This document shows, piece by piece, positions 46,441 through 55,321 of a stretch of DNA of 64,000 bases. The stretch lies in assembly GCA_965116165.1 (NCBI GenBank), contig OZ220484.1, positions 2,666,001-2,730,000 of the forward strand. The letters are read 5' to 3'. Origin of the DNA: Azophilus sp965116165. GTDB taxonomy: Bacteria > Pseudomonadota > Gammaproteobacteria > Pseudomonadales > Azotimanducaceae. The first letter of the stretch is position 1. The number at the start of each line of letters is the position of its first letter. The notes beneath the pieces were generated by a model, which was not told where the DNA came from, searched no databases, and worked only from the letters and a program-made list of their open reading frames with translations. The translations under genes were made by a program, and so were the position numbers.

Positions 46441-48891
46441 TCACCCCGGCGGCTCGGTGGCGATGACCCCCACACTCTGCAACTCGGCGATTTGTTGTTC
46501 ATCGTAACCCAGCCAGGTTGAGAGTATGTCGGTGTTGTGCTCTCCCAAGCGCGGAGCGGCCTGCCATTGGGACCAGTCCAAGTCTTCCGCGTGCACGGGA
46601 TTACCCTGCATGGGCACACCAAATCTGTCGGTGAATCCAAAAAATTCCCGGGATCTGAGTTGCTCATCCGCCTCGACTTCCCTCGATGTGTAAATCGGCC
46701 CAGCCGGTACGCCGGCATCTTGCAGGATAGCGGCGGCCTTGTTTTTTTCACGATTTCGCGTCCACCGAGTTATAAGGCTATCGATTGCATCGTGGCACTT
46801 TTGGCGCGTCCGATAGTCCATGTCATAGTGGTCATTCCGCAAAACGGCGCAAAGTGATCGCCATTGCTCGTCATTTTCGCATGCTAGGGCAAGCCATTGA
46901 TCTTCTCCCGAACAGCGATAGATCCCGTGCGGGGCCGCGTTGGGGTGGCGATTGGCGCTCACTTCACCCAAGCTCGTGAGCTGATGCTCAAGCAATGTCG
47001 GGCCGGTTGCGGTTACGGCGGCTTCGTGCAACGACACTTCGATGCGGGCACCGGCACCATGTATTTTGTGGACCTCGAGCGCGTCGATGATGGCGCCAAG
47101 CGCGTGGTGGGCGGAGATGGGATCCGGCATTGCCTGTGTTGTATTGACCAAGTTATCGGGGCCGTAGCCCAGGCGGGCGTTCATGCCGGCTTGGCATTCC
47201 ACCACCGTGCCGAATGCCACCCGGTCGCGATAAGGGCCGTCCGATCCATAGCCCGGCATAGTGACGTAGATAATGCCGGGGTTTGCCTCGGCAAGGACAG
47301 GGTAGGATAGGCCCAGGTTCTCCATGGTTCGGGCGCTGAAGTTTTCGACCACAATATCGGACACCTTTACAAGCTGGAGAAAGACTTCCCTACCGCGGGC
47401 CGATTTAAGATCCAGGCAGAGCCCGAACCGGTTGCGGTGCAGGATGATCCACCCGGCGTCGCGGTTCCAGGGCTCGTCGGTCGCATTTTCACCGAGCCAG
47501 CCACCAGTGGGCGGGTTGTTCATAGGCCGCGGCGCCCGGCTGTCGGCGGCTTCGACCTTGACGACGGTGGCGCCAAAATCCGCGAGATAGCGAACCGCGA
47601 GCGGTCCAGCCCAGACATGGGTCAGATCCAATACCCTGATGCCACCTAGCGGCCCTTCGACAGCGCTTGTTGTCATTCCGAAGCGGTCTCCGGGTGGACT
47701 AGGGCCATCAAGCCGGTCGTCGCGCTCTTGCGCAGCGCCCGTTCTCAATCCGGAACAGTCTCTGTGCGCCTCAGGCTCGTGTTGGAATTGTGTGAAAGGT
47801 CGATTGGGTCGGTGGACGGTCTCCGGCAACGGCGGCATCGCTCGAGAATATTCCCCCCGCCGTGCGGAAGCACGATCGGGTTGACGATTGGTTTCCGTAT
47901 ACTCAACGCGCACGGGGGAGCCGGGGATCAGTACTTCACGACCGCCCGGAAGGGCCGACCTTTCCCAGAAATTTCGTGCCGCCAGATGCGCGTCGTCCAG
48001 CACCTCCTGCTCGGAGCGCAGTGCGCCCAGCGGAAAGCGAAACTCAGCCGCCAAGGCTTCCAACTCATCCCTCGTATATCGCATGAATTTGGATTTGACG
48101 ATTGCATGGAGCGCCCCGCGATTTTGCATGCGTCCCTGATTGTCACTGAACCGTTCGTCGATTATCAGCTCCGGTCGGTCCAGCATCAGCGTGAAAGTCT
48201 CCCAAAAATTGTCGTTTATCGTTATATAAACAAAGCCGTCCATGCAGGGGTACAAATGGCCGGGCACGCAGTACCAGTAATCGCTGTCGTGCCGACCTCG
48301 GATATCGCCAAGGGTATGCAGACGGGTATGTGTCCAGTAGTGATGAGTGGCCGCCGTTTCCAGCAGGCTGATGTCGATTTGTGTCTTTGCTCCAGCGATA
48401 CGGTGGGCGTTTGCGGCCGCATAGGCCAAGGCACCGGCCTGGAAGTCGATGTAGTGTCCCGCTACCGTTAGCGGCTCGCGCCCGGGTGCGCCGACCAAGT
48501 GGGTGTGTCCCGCCATTGCCGACAAAGTACTGGTTGTCGCTCGCCGGTTTCGATGGGGTCCGGTTAGTCCGAAGGGCGTGATGGCGACTTTCAGGGACGC
48601 GTTCCATTGGTGGTATCCCAAGGCTTCGAGATGGCTCGCCGTGTCTGTCTCGCAGATAACAAGATCAACTTGGGTCGCAATGCATGCGAGTTCGGTGGGA
48701 TCGATTTTCAATTTCCGCTTATTCTCATGCAGAAACAGATTCATGGCTTGTTGACCGACCCAGGCGGGCCGGGGTGGCGAGAGCTCGACCCGGGAAACCC
48801 GGGCACCGCGGCGCGCGAAGAGCCGCCCGCAATAGCCCGCCGCGTATCGTCCAACCTCGAGGATCTTTAGCGCAGACACGGCCAGACACAT
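46441..48891 (-). CDS. Double-domain CaiB/BaiF family III CoA-transferase
   Basis: 816 residues from ATG 48891; an upstream in-frame stretch to 49029 is built from a short repeat and looks non-coding. Two complete family III modules are fused: the first starts LKILEVGRYAAGYCGRLFAR, the second at about residue 410 with IRVLDLTHVWAGPLAVRYLA. A low-complexity linker joins them. Family members move CoA between carboxylic acids through an aspartyl-CoA intermediate. Here the segments ISLLETA and VSLHEAA carry Glu near the position of the formyl-CoA transferase Asp, so catalysis should be checked. Substrate unknown. Confidence 0.85.
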   Translation of the reverse strand: MCLAVSALKILEVGRYAAGYCGRLFARRGARVSRVELSPPRPAWVGQQAMNLFLHENKRKLKIDPTELACIATQVDLVICETDTASHLEALGYHQWNASLKVAITPFGLTGPHRNRRATTSTLSAMAGHTHLVGAPGREPLTVAGHYIDFQAGALAYAAANAHRIAGAKTQIDISLLETAATHHYWTHTRLHTLGDIRGRHDSDYWYCVPGHLYPCMDGFVYITINDNFWETFTLMLDRPELIIDERFSDNQGRMQNRGALHAIVKSKFMRYTRDELEALAAEFRFPLGALRSEQEVLDDAHLAARNFWERSALPGGREVLIPGSPVRVEYTETNRQPDRASARRGEYSRAMPPLPETVHRPNRPFTQFQHEPEAHRDCSGLRTGAAQERDDRLDGPSPPGDRFGMTTSAVEGPLGGIRVLDLTHVWAGPLAVRYLADFGATVVKVEAADSRAPRPMNNPPTGGWLGENATDEPWNRDAGWIILHRNRFGLCLDLKSARGREVFLQLVKVSDIVVENFSARTMENLGLSYPVLAEANPGIIYVTMPGYGSDGPYRDRVAFGTVVECQAGMNARLGYGPDNLVNTTQAMPDPISAHHALGAIIDALEVHKIHGAGARIEVSLHEAAVTATGPTLLEHQLTSLGEVSANRHPNAAPHGIYRCSGEDQWLALACENDEQWRSLCAVLRNDHYDMDYRTRQKCHDAIDSLITRWTRNREKNKAAAILQDAGVPAGPIYTSREVEADEQLRSREFFGFTDRFGVPMQGNPVHAEDLDWSQWQAAPRLGEHNTDILSTWLGYDEQQIAELQSVGVIATEPPG

Positions 48892-48992
48892 TGCGCGATG
48901 TGCGTACGGCCTGTGCTCGGTAGCGTTGGGACGCCTTCGCGAAAGACGACACCGCGGACACATTGCGCGACATGCGTACGGCCTGTGTTCGG
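48885..48992. repeat. Two 36-bp direct repeats spaced 72 bp
   Basis: Units at 48885-48920 and 48957-48992 begin GACACATTGCGCGA, contain TGCGTACGGCCTGTG and differ at about 3 positions. They lie at and before the start of the CoA-transferase gene. Only two units exist, so this is not a CRISPR array. Confidence 0.6.
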
Positions 48993-49073
48993 GCTCAACC
49001 TGTCGTTCACGCCAGCCTCGATGCGGCAATTCCCGCCAAGCATGGATCCGCGTGGCAATCCGGTTGGCCCGAA

Positions 49074-49841
49074 TTACCAGGCCCGATGCCCCGGTGGGGG
49101 TGGATCATCGGGCGGCCCCGCAAAGCATTGCGCGATGGCCATCCACTCGGTGGCGACCGGTCCAACGACGCGGAGGTCGCAATCGGCGATATTGCGTCCC
49201 TGGGTGACGACATGGGCGAATTCAACGGCGCTGCCGGCGACATATTCCTCCGCCGATGGCGTGTTCCATTCCCAGATGGCGCCGGAGGGGGCGTCCAGGC
49301 GAATGTGGGGGGTCGGCTCGGGTACCGGCAGCTTGCGGTTCACGAAAGTCCAGCCGAAGGTACGAACGCCGATGTGGCAAATGTTACGGATGCGGTCGGT
49401 CGGTTCCCGTTTCACCCTGAGCAGGTCGTAGATGTCCTGGCCGTGCGCCCAGGTTTCCATTTGGCGCGCGGTCGCCATCATGCGAATGCCCATGTCCGGG
49501 CCGAACCAGGGTGCCCGCAGGTCGGGGTCGGCCGCTTCCAGGGCATCGCACAACTGCACGAAATGGGAGCGCCAACGTTCGAGCAGGACGCGGCCCCGTA
49601 GCGGTTCCGGCGATTCGAGGGGAAGCGTCGCCACCCGGTCGCGCCAGACGCGGAAGCCATCGGGGTCGGTCACCGAATGCACCGCCCAGCGGTCCGCGTC
49701 GTGCAGATGCTGAACCACCCAGTCGATGGTCCGGTTCTTAAACGGTGTTTCCCGCGACCACTGATCTTCGGGAATGGTTTCAAGAAAGGCGTTGAGTTCG
49801 TCCCCCTCGTCCCTGAGATCGGCTACCTGCTGCAATGTCAT
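49074..49841 (-). CDS. TIGR03084-type protein (DinB/mycothiol-isomerase-like fold)
   Basis: 255 residues. The N-terminal half is a four-helix bundle of the DinB/maleylpyruvate-isomerase superfamily with the metal-ligand pattern VVQHLHDADRWA and later METWAHGQDIYD, where the conserved His residues should hold a divalent metal. The C-terminal half contains EWNTPSAEEYVAGSAVEF. It matches what I know of the TIGR03084 family; the reaction is not established. It lies upstream of the CoA-transferase gene on the same strand, 182 bp apart, so a common acyl-CoA pathway is possible. Confidence 0.75.
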   Translation of the reverse strand: MTLQQVADLRDEGDELNAFLETIPEDQWSRETPFKNRTIDWVVQHLHDADRWAVHSVTDPDGFRVWRDRVATLPLESPEPLRGRVLLERWRSHFVQLCDALEAADPDLRAPWFGPDMGIRMMATARQMETWAHGQDIYDLLRVKREPTDRIRNICHIGVRTFGWTFVNRKLPVPEPTPHIRLDAPSGAIWEWNTPSAEEYVAGSAVEFAHVVTQGRNIADCDLRVVGPVATEWMAIAQCFAGPPDDPPPPGHRAW

Positions 49842-49977
49842 CGCACCCTCGACGTAAAACGGCCTGTTCGGCGACGATCATAACCTCCATGGCGCTGCGT
49901 GAAAATCGGCTCCCAGCCAGCGCTTGGCTGGGCAGCTCATCCGGCTTGGAAATTCAAATGGTCTATGGCGTATCGTT

Positions 49978-50079
49978 GGGAAAGGTCTGAACAAGTCGAT
50001 ATACAGACGTCGAATAAATATTAACCAATTGATTTTATTGCATTAAATTCTGACACCACTGAATTTATCAGATATTGCC
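49978..50079. mobile_element. MITE-like element, family M2, copy B (diverged)
   Basis: Starts GGGAAAGGTCTGAACAAGTC and keeps CAATTGATTTTATTG and a degenerate right end. It abuts M1 copy B, as M2 copy A abuts M1 copy A, but in the opposite order. Between 49842 and 49977 nothing is recognised. Confidence 0.55.
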
Positions 50080-50210
50080 TAGTGTCCTGTCCCGGAAATG
50101 CGCATATTATTCGACCTGCGTGTAATGTATCGTATATTATTGATTTTAAATGAAATTATTTTTTATAGACCAGTGAATACTTTATAGCGAATTTGCGGGA
50201 CAGAACACTA
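50080..50210. mobile_element. MITE-like element, family M1, copy B (131 bp)
   Basis: Ends TAGTGTCCTGTCCCG and CGGGACAGAACACTA are inverted at 14 of 15 positions. Same length and about 92% identity to 45587-45717. Between 50211 and 50317 only a short GCGGGAATTG repeat is seen. Confidence 0.75.
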
Positions 50211-50317
50211 GCGGGAATTGCTCGCCTTGTCGGGCGGCATAAGGATCCGCCGGCGGCAAGGGGTAGAATGTCGGCCGTACTAAAATCCTGTCTATTACCA
50301 TCAACCCGGGAGCCGAT

Positions 50318-50791
50318 ATGCCGTCACGCCGAGAAATCATCAAGTTGACCGAGGAACAGGTACGCGACTATTTGGAGCGGCAGAAGACGCTCATCGTCGT
50401 TTCCAACGGTAGGGACGGCTATCCGCATCCCATGCCGATGTGGTTTTACACGGACGACGCGGGCTGCCTGTACTGCACCACCTTTTCCAAGGCGCAAAAA
50501 GTACTCAATTGGCGGCGCGACCCGAAGGCTTCGCTGTTGGTGGAAAGCGGCGAGGAATACGCCAAACTGAAGGCCGTCCTTATTTACGCCACCGCGGAGA
50601 TCATCGATGACTTCAATGCGGTTTGTGATGCCCTGGTCAAGATATCGACCAAGGGGCGGCGGGTTACGCCGGAACAGACGGACGCCATTCGCAGCCAGGT
50701 GACCGGGACGGCGGCAAAACGCGTATTGCTGAAATTCACCCCCGAGCGCTATGTGAGCTGGGATCACGCCAAGCTCGGGGGAAGATACTGA
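50318..50791 (+). CDS. Pyridoxamine-phosphate-oxidase-fold (PPOX class) protein
   Basis: 157 residues; GGGAG precedes ATG 50318. The split-barrel flavin-binding fold is indicated by TLIVVSNGRDGYPHPMPMWF, SLLVESGEEY and the terminal RYVSWDHAKLGG. Members bind FMN, F420 or heme and reduce or oxidise small molecules; cofactor and substrate cannot be fixed here. A truncated relative lies at 24806-25189. It stands alone between repeats and the bacteriocin-like locus. Confidence 0.85.
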   Translation: MPSRREIIKLTEEQVRDYLERQKTLIVVSNGRDGYPHPMPMWFYTDDAGCLYCTTFSKAQKVLNWRRDPKASLLVESGEEYAKLKAVLIYATAEIIDDFNAVCDALVKISTKGRRVTPEQTDAIRSQVTGTAAKRVLLKFTPERYVSWDHAKLGGRY

Positions 50792-50986
50792 TCCACCGAT
50801 GCCCAACAGGCCCGTCGATTGATTGCAGCGCTATCATGCTCATGCTTGCTTTGGAACTTATATCCACAAGACGCGCAAGTTTGCCGATCAGGCCGAGGCG
50901 GGCTTAGAGGCATGTTCCCTTTACTTCGATGGGTCGAGTCAACGGGAAGCTCGGAACCCCCTGACCCAAGGTGATATCGAATCTCG

Positions 50987-51217
50987 CTAGCGGCGGTTCT
51001 GTTTGCGGTGGGATTGCTTCTGCCGCAGTGCCTGGATGATCATCATTCCCGCGAAATAGGCGATCATGATGGCGCTGAGGGTCAGGGTGCTCAGCAGTAT
51101 CGACTCGAGACCGGCCCCGTCAATATGGGCCATCCACAAGCCTAGGCCAAATCCGAAGGCTATGCGAAGACTTCTTCCATATGCCGCCCAACCCGATTGC
51201 CTTTTTGGATGATTCAT
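50987..51217 (-). CDS. Small two-segment membrane protein, candidate immunity protein
   Basis: 76 residues from ATG 51217 with a GGGG tract upstream. Two hydrophobic segments (about 18-32 and 37-64) and a very basic C-terminus (RQKQSHRKQNRR). It lies downstream of the double-glycine peptide gene on the same strand, with a hairpin between, the position and type expected of a bacteriocin immunity protein. No sequence family is recognised, so this role is inference. The preceding 195 bp (50792-50986) hold nothing recognisable. Confidence 0.55.
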   Translation of the reverse strand: MNHPKRQSGWAAYGRSLRIAFGFGLGLWMAHIDGAGLESILLSTLTLSAIMIAYFAGMMIIQALRQKQSHRKQNRR

Positions 51218-51238
51218 GATGGTGTTACCCCGATGTGA

Positions 51239-51269
51239 GGTAAGGGGGCGTTGGATTCGCCCCCTTACC
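51239..51269 (-). terminator. Perfect 12-bp hairpin between peptide and membrane protein genes
   Basis: GGTAAGGGGGCG and CGCCCCCTTACC enclose a 7-nt loop. With no T run it may act as a partial terminator or a processing and stability hairpin that sets the ratio of the two products, or as the end of the peptide transcript. Confidence 0.55.
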
Positions 51270-51364
51270 GGCCGCGGCATGTTGCCTAGTCGCAGGAACA
51301 GTACGAGAGTTCGCCACTACGCTCGACGCGGCCTGTTGCTTCTGCTCACAGTTGTGGCGGCCTA

Positions 51365-51574
51365 CTAGTCGCCAATGCCGCAGGAATTTTCAGAGTTTCC
51401 GCTGCGGCGCCATTCATTAAGTGAATAGCCGGCAAGAAGTGCTCCACCAATTTCGATGGCTGTCTTAGTCGCCTTGTGGCGGACCGCCATACCGGCAACA
51501 GCGAAAAGAAGCCCGAGAATCGGCGCTATGCCTCCGCTTGCCTGATCCATTTCCTGTACTGTTAGTTCTCGCAT
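51365..51574 (-). CDS. Bacteriocin-like peptide with double-glycine leader
   Basis: 69 residues, with a strong AGGAGG 8 bp before ATG 51574. Residues 1-15, MRELTVQEMDQASGG, are a textbook double-glycine leader of class II bacteriocins and microcins, which is removed by the peptidase domain of a dedicated ABC exporter. The 54-residue core has two hydrophobic Gly/Ala-rich stretches (PILGLLFAVAGMA and GGALLAGYS), typical of pore-forming peptides, and a polar tail with one Cys. The only neighbour of the same strand is the small membrane protein downstream. No peptidase-containing exporter is in the window. Confidence 0.75.
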   Translation of the reverse strand: MRELTVQEMDQASGGIAPILGLLFAVAGMAVRHKATKTAIEIGGALLAGYSLNEWRRSGNSENSCGIGD

Positions 51575-51909
51575 TTGGAATGCCTCCTGAAAATTTATGG
51601 GAGGCCGAGGTTGGCGGTGGAGGGGCTGCCTGTCAACGCGGGTTGGACGATCTCAACGAAATCTTCAGAATGGAATACTCCGGTGAGGGCAACGCATGGG
51701 CGATTGGCTACAAAATCAACAACTTCCATGGGAGCTGTCGCACAGGCCGCGGTTGCCATAGCCTACCGGCCCCGCCTCCAATTGCCGCTATACAAGACCA
51801 ACAACCAGGACGAGACCAACAACCGGGGTTGCCTCGGGCCAACGAGAGGTGACGGACATCTTGTCATATCCGTGCAGGCGTGCCGTCCGCCGGGGACGAA
51901 GACAGTACA
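51575..51909. other. Gap without a recognisable gene
   Basis: 335 bp between the divergent peptide gene and the MFS gene. Short open frames exist but none has a ribosome binding site together with protein-like composition. It must hold the promoters of both neighbours; I cannot place them with confidence. Confidence 0.5.
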
Positions 51910-53133
51910 ATGCAAACGATGCGACCCTTGCACGCCTATATGATCGGCACCGGCACCTGGTTTCTTTCCGTTGGGATCCAGAGCGTGATGTTTGCCTGGC
52001 TGGTCACCATGGTGCTGCGGGAATCGCCGGAGATGGTGGGCGTTGCGCAGATGACCCTGCTGCTGCCGGGCACCCTGTTGATTCTGGTGGGGGGCAGCTA
52101 CGCGGACCGCTTCGGCGGGCGGCGGGTTGCCATGGCCGCCCAGTCCGTCGCCGTTGCCGCCCCCTTGATTCTGTTGGGTCTTGTCTATCTCGGCGAACTG
52201 ACATTCGGCGCCATGCTGGTGTATGCCTTTGTTATGGGTTGTGCCCAGGCTTTTGTTACGCCGGCGCGGGACGGGTTGTTGAACCAGGTGGCCGGCGGCC
52301 GGGTGCAGCGCACGGTGATGCTGGCGAGCATCGTCCAATTCGGCCTGCAAATTCTGGGATTCCTGGTCGCCGCCCTTGCGGACCGGGCGGGGCCGCTCCC
52401 GGTGCTCCTGGTACAGGCGATGGTTTTGGCGGTGGGTGTTTGGGGGTTGCATCGCATCGATGTCGCACCCGAGCCCTCTGTGTTGCGAGCCGACGCCTCC
52501 ACGCCGTCCACGCCGCTATTTCAGTCGATGCTGGAAGGATCCAGAACGGTGTTGGGTCACCTGGATATGCGGGCGGTCGCTCTATTGAATGTTTTCATGG
52601 CGATCTTCTTTATGGGTTCCTACATCGTGACCCTGCCGCTGTTGGTTCGGGAAGTATTCGATGGCGGCGCGAACGAACTCGGATTGATGAACGCCTGCAA
52701 CTCGCTCGGTTTGGTGGTGGCGTTGTTGCTGCTGCTTCGATTCGGCGATATTGCCCGCCAGGGAAGGGCGCTGCTTCTTTCACAGGCGTTTGGTGCCGTG
52801 GCGCTCGCCGCCGCGGGTGCGGTGCCCAATTTTGCGATGCTTTTATGTGTATTGTTCTGCTGGGGCGGCTGCGCTGGCGTTGCGATGGGCATGGCGCGCA
52901 CTATCATGCAGGAGCGCGCGCCGGAGGGTCAGCGCGGCCGGGTTATGGCGTTTAGCGGGTTTTCCTTTATGGGGGCGGGCCCGATCGGGGCGATTGGCTG
53001 CGGGTTTTTGGTGGACCAGTTCGGCCCCCGGGCAGCGCTTGAGATCGCGGCGGCCGGTATGTTGTGTATTTTGGTGGTGTTGGCATTACGCTCCTCGCTG
53101 TGGCGCATGACGACGACTTGGGCAAGAGCATGA
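51910..53133 (+). CDS. MFS transporter
   Basis: 407 residues from ATG 51910 (ATG 51919 is an alternative). Twelve predicted membrane segments with the motif-A-like YADRFGGRRVAM between segments 2 and 3. The overall type resembles MFS exporters of the enterobactin-exporter/macrolide-efflux (MFS_3) group. It precedes the hydantoinase/oxoprolinase pair by 28 bp, so it may move their substrate or product, though the direction is unknown. Confidence 0.85.
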   Translation: MQTMRPLHAYMIGTGTWFLSVGIQSVMFAWLVTMVLRESPEMVGVAQMTLLLPGTLLILVGGSYADRFGGRRVAMAAQSVAVAAPLILLGLVYLGELTFGAMLVYAFVMGCAQAFVTPARDGLLNQVAGGRVQRTVMLASIVQFGLQILGFLVAALADRAGPLPVLLVQAMVLAVGVWGLHRIDVAPEPSVLRADASTPSTPLFQSMLEGSRTVLGHLDMRAVALLNVFMAIFFMGSYIVTLPLLVREVFDGGANELGLMNACNSLGLVVALLLLLRFGDIARQGRALLLSQAFGAVALAAAGAVPNFAMLLCVLFCWGGCAGVAMGMARTIMQERAPEGQRGRVMAFSGFSFMGAGPIGAIGCGFLVDQFGPRAALEIAAAGMLCILVVLALRSSLWRMTTTWARA

Positions 53134-53161
53134 CCAGCACAGCTTGGGAGCGCACTGGAAC

Positions 53162-55321
53162 ATGAGCAACTTGCGCGTTGCCGCGGACATCGGCGGCACC
53201 TTCACCGATGTGGTGCTTGACGACGGCGAAAACCGTTATTCCCGGAAAGTCCTCACCACCTATGGCGATCCGGCCGATGCGGTGTTGGCGGGCTTGCTCG
53301 AGGTGCTGCGCGAGGCGGGGCGGCGTTCCTCCGAGGTCGGCCTCTTTTTGCACGGCACCACGCTTGCCACCAATGCGCTGATAGAACGCCGGGGCGCCAA
53401 AACGGCGTTGCTCACCACCGAGGGCCATCGGGATGTGCTCGAGATGGCGTTCGAGAACCGCTTCGAGCAATACGATGTCAATATTGATCGGCCGACGCCC
53501 CTGGTGCCGCGTCATCTCAGGCTGCCGGTTCGGGAACGCTTGGCGGCCGATGGCGAAGTGCTCATACCGCTGGACCGGTCCTCCGTAGCCACCGCCGTTG
53601 ATCGGCTCGCGGACGCGGGCGTTGCGAGTGTCGCCATCGGGTTCCTGCACGGCTATCGCAACGCGGAACACGAGCGCGCGGTTGCCGGTGCGGTTCGAGA
53701 GCGACTGCCGCATGTCGCCGTCACACTCGCCAGCGAAGTTTGTCCGGAGATACGGGAATTCGAGCGGTTGTCCACGGCCTGCGCCAATGCCTATGTGCAA
53801 CCGCTGATGGCCTCCTATCTGGAAAGTCTTGAGGCACAGTTGCTTGCCGCCGGTGTGCGTTGCCCGATTTTGCTGATGACGTCCGGCGGTGGCTTGACCG
53901 ATCTTGAGACGGCGGCGCGTTTCCCTATCCGCCTGGTCGAATCCGGCCCCGCCGGTGGCGCCCTATTGGCCGCCGACCTTGCCGCCCGCCGCGGCTTGGA
54001 CGAGGTGCTCTCCCTGGACATGGGCGGCACGACGGCCAAGATTTGTCTTATCGATTCGGCGATGCCACAGGTGTCCCGGCAGTTCGAGGTGGGCCGCGCC
54101 TATCGTTTCAAAAAGGGCTCCGGTTTGCCGATGCGTATCCCGGTGATCGAGATGGTGGAAATCGGTGCCGGTGGCGGCTCCATCGCCGCTGTCGACAGCT
54201 TGGGACGCATTCAGGTGGGTCCGGAGAGCGCCGGTTCGGAGCCCGGCCCCGCCTGCTACGGTCGCGGCGGACGGTCGGCGACGGTGACGGATGCGGATCT
54301 GGTGCTTGGCAAGATACGTCCGGAATATTTTGCCGGCGGTTCCCTGCATCTCGACCACAACGCCGCCGCAGAGGCCATTGCAAGCCATGTTGCGGGGCCC
54401 CTGGAGCTTGACCGGATAGCCGGGGCGGTCGGAATTTGCGAGGTCATCGACGAGAACATGGCGGCGGCGGCGCGGGCGCATGCCGTCGAGTGGGGCAAGG
54501 ATACCGGCGGCCGCACCCTGATCGCCTATGGTGGCGCGGCGCCATTGCATGCCTGCCGGCTGGCCGAGAAGCTGAAGGTGGCCCGCATTGTCGTGCCCCG
54601 GGGCGCGGCGGTGGGCTCCGCTCTCGGTTTTTTGCTCGCACCCGTTAGTTTTGAAGTGGTGCGCAGCCGCTATGCGACCTTGACGTCACTGAAAACCGAT
54701 GCGGTTCGGCATCTGCTTGATGAGATGCGTCGGGAAGCGGCCGCCGTTGTTGCCGGGGCCGCGTCGGCGCCGCTTGTGGAAACGGCCCGGGCCTATATGC
54801 GCTATGTGGGCCAGGGGTTTGAGATTGCGGTCGAGGTTCCGCCAATCGATGGGGTTGACCATGTATCGATGCCCGCGGGCGCGGGGGATGTTGCCATATC
54901 CGGCCACGGTGCATCGTTATTTGATGCCGCCGGTGCCGATGATCTCGGGCGCCGCTTCCTGCGCGCCTTCGAGAAGGAATACCGCGCCCTCTATGGCCGA
55001 ACGATTCCCGATGCGGAGGTGGAGATACTCAGTTGGACGCTGACCCTGGCAACGAGCGGGCAAGCACCGGGAAGAGCGCCGCCGCTGTCGCCGAAACGCA
55101 CACCGCCTCCTCAGGACCGGGTCACCCTATACCACGCGGACCGGGGCTCCAGCGTGGAGGCATCGCTGTATCAACGGGATACCCTGATGCCTGGCGATAC
55201 GTTCGTTGGCCCCGCCCTGATCGTGGAAGATCAAACAACGACCATCGTGACCGCGGATTTTTCCGGCACGGTGGATAATTTTGGCCATCTCCACCTCGAG
55301 CGCATTGCCGATGTCGACTGA
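53162..55321 (+). CDS. Hydantoinase/oxoprolinase subunit A (HyuA family)
   Basis: 719 residues from ATG 53162, with TTGGGAG upstream. The ASKHA-type phosphate-binding start AADIGGTFTDVVLD, a second SLDMGGTTAKICL and the GGGSIAAVD region are family hallmarks of ATP-dependent hydantoinase, 5-oxoprolinase and acetone carboxylase subunits. With HyuB it should open a cyclic amide in the cytoplasm at the cost of ATP. The last 11 bp overlap hyuB. Confidence 0.92.
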   Translation: MSNLRVAADIGGTFTDVVLDDGENRYSRKVLTTYGDPADAVLAGLLEVLREAGRRSSEVGLFLHGTTLATNALIERRGAKTALLTTEGHRDVLEMAFENRFEQYDVNIDRPTPLVPRHLRLPVRERLAADGEVLIPLDRSSVATAVDRLADAGVASVAIGFLHGYRNAEHERAVAGAVRERLPHVAVTLASEVCPEIREFERLSTACANAYVQPLMASYLESLEAQLLAAGVRCPILLMTSGGGLTDLETAARFPIRLVESGPAGGALLAADLAARRGLDEVLSLDMGGTTAKICLIDSAMPQVSRQFEVGRAYRFKKGSGLPMRIPVIEMVEIGAGGGSIAAVDSLGRIQVGPESAGSEPGPACYGRGGRSATVTDADLVLGKIRPEYFAGGSLHLDHNAAAEAIASHVAGPLELDRIAGAVGICEVIDENMAAAARAHAVEWGKDTGGRTLIAYGGAAPLHACRLAEKLKVARIVVPRGAAVGSALGFLLAPVSFEVVRSRYATLTSLKTDAVRHLLDEMRREAAAVVAGAASAPLVETARAYMRYVGQGFEIAVEVPPIDGVDHVSMPAGAGDVAISGHGASLFDAAGADDLGRRFLRAFEKEYRALYGRTIPDAEVEILSWTLTLATSGQAPGRAPPLSPKRTPPPQDRVTLYHADRGSSVEASLYQRDTLMPGDTFVGPALIVEDQTTTIVTADFSGTVDNFGHLHLERIADVD

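Noticed and set aside
48885..48992. Possible minimal CRISPR array
   Set aside because: Only two imperfect units and no cas genes nearby.
50850..50950. Third copy of the M3 element (GGAACTTATATCC start)
   Set aside because: Only the first dozen bases resemble M3; inverted ends and core do not match.
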